From Reticulitermes lucifugus (taxonomy: Eukaryota > Arthropoda > Insecta > Blattodea > Rhinotermitidae): a DNA stretch of 64,000 nucleotides. The notes under the pieces are model-generated. The model worked only from the letters and a program-made list of their open reading frames with translations, searched no databases and was not told the origin of the DNA. Position numbers and translations under genes: made by a program. Every line of letters starts with the position of its first letter. Within the stretch, counting starts at the first letter, position 1. The DNA is taken from contig JAKCWW010001067.1 of NCBI GenBank assembly GCA_026260175.1, positions 1-64,000 on the forward strand. Direction: 5' to 3'. Below are positions 60,690-64,000 of the stretch, one piece after another.

Positions 60690-62535
60690 GACTGCTTCAA
60701 GATCGTAGCCCGTCTTCATTAAATGCACGCATTATTTACTAATATTTTACCCTTTAAGCCTATTATATTTAACTTTGTACAACTACCTACCTAGATCTGT
60801 AGCAAATTCGTTATTAATACATAATAATATTTTCTTGTAAGCTACCTGCTTTTTCATAATCAGGCACTTTTAACTTAAAATTTCCGTTCTCAATTTCCTA
60901 GTTTCTAAAAAACTCAAAAATCATATTTGACATCATTTTTACCTAATATAATGGGAATCTTCCTGTATACACGTTATCTCTAAGTCCTCTCAGTTTCCAG
61001 AATACCGCTACCAACCACATTAACCCATTTCTTTCCTAGTACAACAATTTATATGCGGTCTTTTATCGCAGCTATAATTCGTGTCTCCATAGAATGCGAA
61101 TAAACGCCTTTCCCAACATTTTTTCCACATATTCTGCCTCCCCAGTCATTACACCTTTCTTTTACCTGTTTACTTTTTTCTCTTACCTTACATTCCTCTT
61201 AATTCAGCCATAAAAAGCTAGTCCAGACCTGTCCAGCCCCTCTTTCATAACTTGAATCCTTCATCTCAAAATGACATTCTAATATTGCTTTCCTGATTTT
61301 TCTGTATCCATGCACATAGTCTGTTACCAGCATCCTACTACCATTCCATAGCCTTACCAGTAGCCTACTACCATTCCATAGCCTTACCAGTATCCTACTA
61401 CCATTCCATAGACTTACCAGTATCCTACTACCATTCCGTAGACTTACCAGTATCCTACTACCGGTCCATAGTCTTACCAGTATCCTACCACCACTCCATA
61501 GCCTTACCAGTATCCTACTACCAGTCCATAGCCTTACCAGTATCCTACCACCACTCCATAGCCTTACGAGTATCCTACTATCATTCCATAGACTTACCCT
61601 TCCTGCTTTAACTACCGAGTTCCAGGTCCGCAAATTTGTTGCTGCACAAATCGCCAGTCACCTTATGTTCTTACAAAATCCAACACGTACCTAGTTTATA
61701 ATAGTTCATTCCTCCGTTAAAACTATTTCTTCCCCATTCCCAATCTTAGATTCAAACTCAATTTAAACAATAAATTCCAGTGTATATATCTTTATATTAG
61801 AAGTTACTTACACCCACTTGTCTATAACCAGAAGTGCTTCGTAAACTTTTGCTTTACCTGAAGTTTTTTGTTTATTCCAAACCCTGTGTTTTCTAAAAAT
61901 ACTCACAAATAATTAAATTCATCTACTATGTTGATCTTCCTTCATTTCATTTTTATGTCTCTGTTGCCATTAGTTTCCCCCTTTCCTCAAAAAGTATAAT
62001 TTTACGTTTCTTCATATTACATCCCAAATTCTAAAACTTAAAATATTTCTCGACTAAATTAACTTTATTTTGCAGTCCATAAGTGTTAAAAGGTGCCAAA
62101 CAAAGACCATCGGGTTACACTAGACTTTACACATGCAGTCCACTTCTCACAGGTACATGCGTCCCTTCTACATCAATATCTTCCATAAAAATATGAAACA
62201 AATTGAGGTTCAAGCCACGATTGCGAGGAATATCTGGATCATGGTTTTCTCCGCAATTCATATAACATTTTGTGCCTTGTTACATAGTTTTTTTTATAGA
62301 GCTCACCTCCTTCTCAATTATCTCCAATTTTCTCACTTTAAACCGCGAAATTTCGCTATTCACACGTTTGAAAGCCTTTTCAAAATCTACAAAACACCAG
62401 TAATATAATCCCTTTTTTGCTTTACAAAATTTGTCCACAACAGTTTCGATTTTAAAACTGTTATTCACTGTTCCCTTACCTTTAACAAATCCCGACTGGA
62501 AGGGAGACAATCTCTTATGACAAAATAGCTAATCC
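60690..62535 (-). mobile_element. Long decayed LINE with reverse-transcriptase core
   Basis: Minus-strand islands in order: SPFQSGFVKGKGTVNNSFKI, ETVVDKF then YYWCFVDFEKAFKRVN (62507-62358), the reverse-transcriptase block usually read DFEKAFDRV with the catalytic Asp changed to Lys; MKKRKIILFEERGKL near 62010-61960 (thumb-like NLKKTKI..F..GG); GYRKIRKAILECHFEMKDSS (about 61306-61247) and ERGAGQVWTSFLWLN; CNDWGG near 61150; and KKQVAYKKILLCINNE then FATDLGR near 60850-60790. The frame is broken many times. An in-frame 30-bp minisatellite lies at 61321-61600. The 5' part of the polyprotein (endonuclease) is missing. Confidence 0.82.
61321..61600 (-). repeat. 30-bp minisatellite, 9.3 units, in frame with the LINE
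   Basis: Exact 30-bp register from 61321 to 61590 (nine units) plus ten bases of a tenth. Unit on the plus strand: GCCTTACCAG then TATCCTACTACCATTCCATA. On the minus strand each unit encodes ten residues, RILVRLWNGS with variants, so the 144-codon frame 61633-61199 stays open through it. Units 5-6 and 7-8 form a 60-bp higher-order pair (two differences), showing recent unequal exchange or slippage. Confidence 0.95.
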
Positions 62536-64000
62536 CTTAAATTACCAGCGAGTGTTACTGAATAAACAGTATCTCCGCAAAAAATGGTAACAGCGATATC
62601 ACTTTATATTTCAGAGGACCCTTCTGATTTTCCTTTCCTTTACAATTTATTTGTAATTTTATATATTCTGTCACATTTAACAGAGAGAGAAACACTGAAA
62701 TTATCTCAGAGCTTACTGCATAGATGTATTAAACTACAAATCGGCTTAACATATCTACAGAGTGAAAGCAAATACATTGTATGACGATTTGTATTACGAA
62801 TTATTTAAAGATGAGAACTGTCTGTAGAGCGGTTTTAATGGCTGTTGTTGACACAGAGATAATATTTTTTCCTCTATGCTTAATGTTCATTTCCATGACA
62901 CATCCCGATAGGAGAAATGGTCATAAATTTTTGTATAAATTGTCAGTTTAAAATATTGTTAAATTCGATACAACCATTAGGAGAAGCAGAAAGGATAACT
63001 ATACACAGCCAGACAAAAGTAATTTACTTTTAATAAAGGTGTCATAAATCAGAAAATCGTTACATATTTATTGTTTGATTTTTCGTGAATCTTGTGTTTG
63101 GAATTTTTATATCGATGCTGAATTTAAAGTGACAGGCTGATTGCTTTTCAATGATTTGTTGGTTGTTTTATGATTGCTGTAGTATTTGCAATATTGAATT
63201 ACAGATTTGCCAAGTCCCTATGCTGTCCGAATGCTTTTCAGTTGTAGAGCCTTGAGTAATTTTAATTGACACCACCCCGCAGCATTTGACCAAAATTTTC
63301 GGCGTTACTTATGATTACACAACATTTGTTATAGGCAGTTCCTTATTTAATGAAGTAGATTGTAACTATGCAAGAAATGACAGTCGTGAATACGTTTCCG
63401 AATGGTGTCTGGTTCGAACTTTTGTAAGGACCAAGATAAATGTGGAAGTTTTTAAATTATGATCCATAGAGGATTGTATTCATTCAATCACAATCATATC
63501 CTGTTATTTTCCTTACAACTGAGTAGTCATCACCATTTTTCCATTTACTAGACATCGTGTGACCCCTGAATATTAAACAGAGTTTTTAAAAACGAAAAAA
63601 TCAGTTGATGATGGAAGTGTGTCAGACTGCATGAAAGCTATAATAGAGGTTTGAGAACAGAAGTATAAAAATAAATTATTTGGTGATGAAAACTTTGTGT
63701 AGGATTAAAATTCTGCAAAGTCCGAAAAGTATCGTATTATCAATGGAATTTTCTTAAATTTACCCTTCAAATAACCAAGAAATTATATAAAATATTTGAG
63801 ACTTTAGTGCTTTATACTTATTGAAAAAATATTTACTTTTAGATTATTATATGAGTAAAGAAGATGTTTTAGGTCCTTTTGCAAAGTACATGTTACACTG
63901 TGTCAGTTTTTATCAAAATTAAATTTAGGGCCCAGGGTTCAGGGACGCGATCTTTAAAACTTTAATAAAATTTCGGGTTTGTTAGAAGGAAGATAGTTTC
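62536..64000. other. AT-rich DNA with no recognised feature
   Basis: No gene or repeat recognised to the end of the window. Confidence 0.4.

Noticed and set aside
61321-61600. Regular repeats resembling a CRISPR array
   Set aside because: Units are contiguous with no spacers and lie in a eukaryotic LINE relic; it is a minisatellite.

Overview
This window looks like transposon-rich, AT-rich intergenic or intronic DNA from an insect with a large genome. The repeat set (tRNA-derived SINEs, many 5'-truncated LINE tails, a decayed mariner-type transposase, Penelope-type hammerhead motifs) fits a cockroach or termite best. That placement rests on familiarity with these repeat families, not on a host gene. 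I found no host protein-coding exon, rRNA or functional tRNA that I could defend; nearly all open frames are short, and most of those with a recognisable sequence lie inside transposon relics.

Layout. 0-15 kb: a 5'-truncated SINE with a 12-bp target-site duplication, a LINE tail set between tetranucleotide microsatellites, a solitary intact hammerhead motif (3.4 kb), a second SINE family (6.2 kb), a LINE relic (9.1-9.5 kb), two SINEs in opposite orientation flanking another hammerhead motif (10.6-11.6 kb; 50-base gap in one), and one more SINE (14.3 kb). 15-28 kb: mostly featureless, with a perfect 42-bp palindrome (18.93 kb), a 53-bp minisatellite interrupted by an 852-base gap (24.0-25.05 kb) and two LINE relics. 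28-44 kb: a mariner/Tc1-superfamily transposase relic (32.5-33.4 kb), a hammerhead motif (35.95 kb), and several LINE 3' ends. 44-61 kb: a dense cluster of Penelope-like hammerhead motifs, several arranged as large imperfect palindromes with a ribozyme motif in each arm; one arm was later split by a SINE. 60.7-62.5 kb: a long decayed LINE reverse transcriptase on the minus strand holding an in-frame 30-bp minisatellite.

The most interesting signal is the hammerhead set: about 18 copies or remnants of the order CUGANGA - stem II - GAAA - GUH, on both strands. At least four keep an intact consensus core. Two form nearly body-less hairpins with arms of about 160-180 bp around loops of 30-40 bp. 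Hammerhead motifs in the terminal repeats of Penelope-like elements are established knowledge; the palindromic, body-less form seen repeatedly here may be a non-autonomous derivative and is my main candidate for something under-described.
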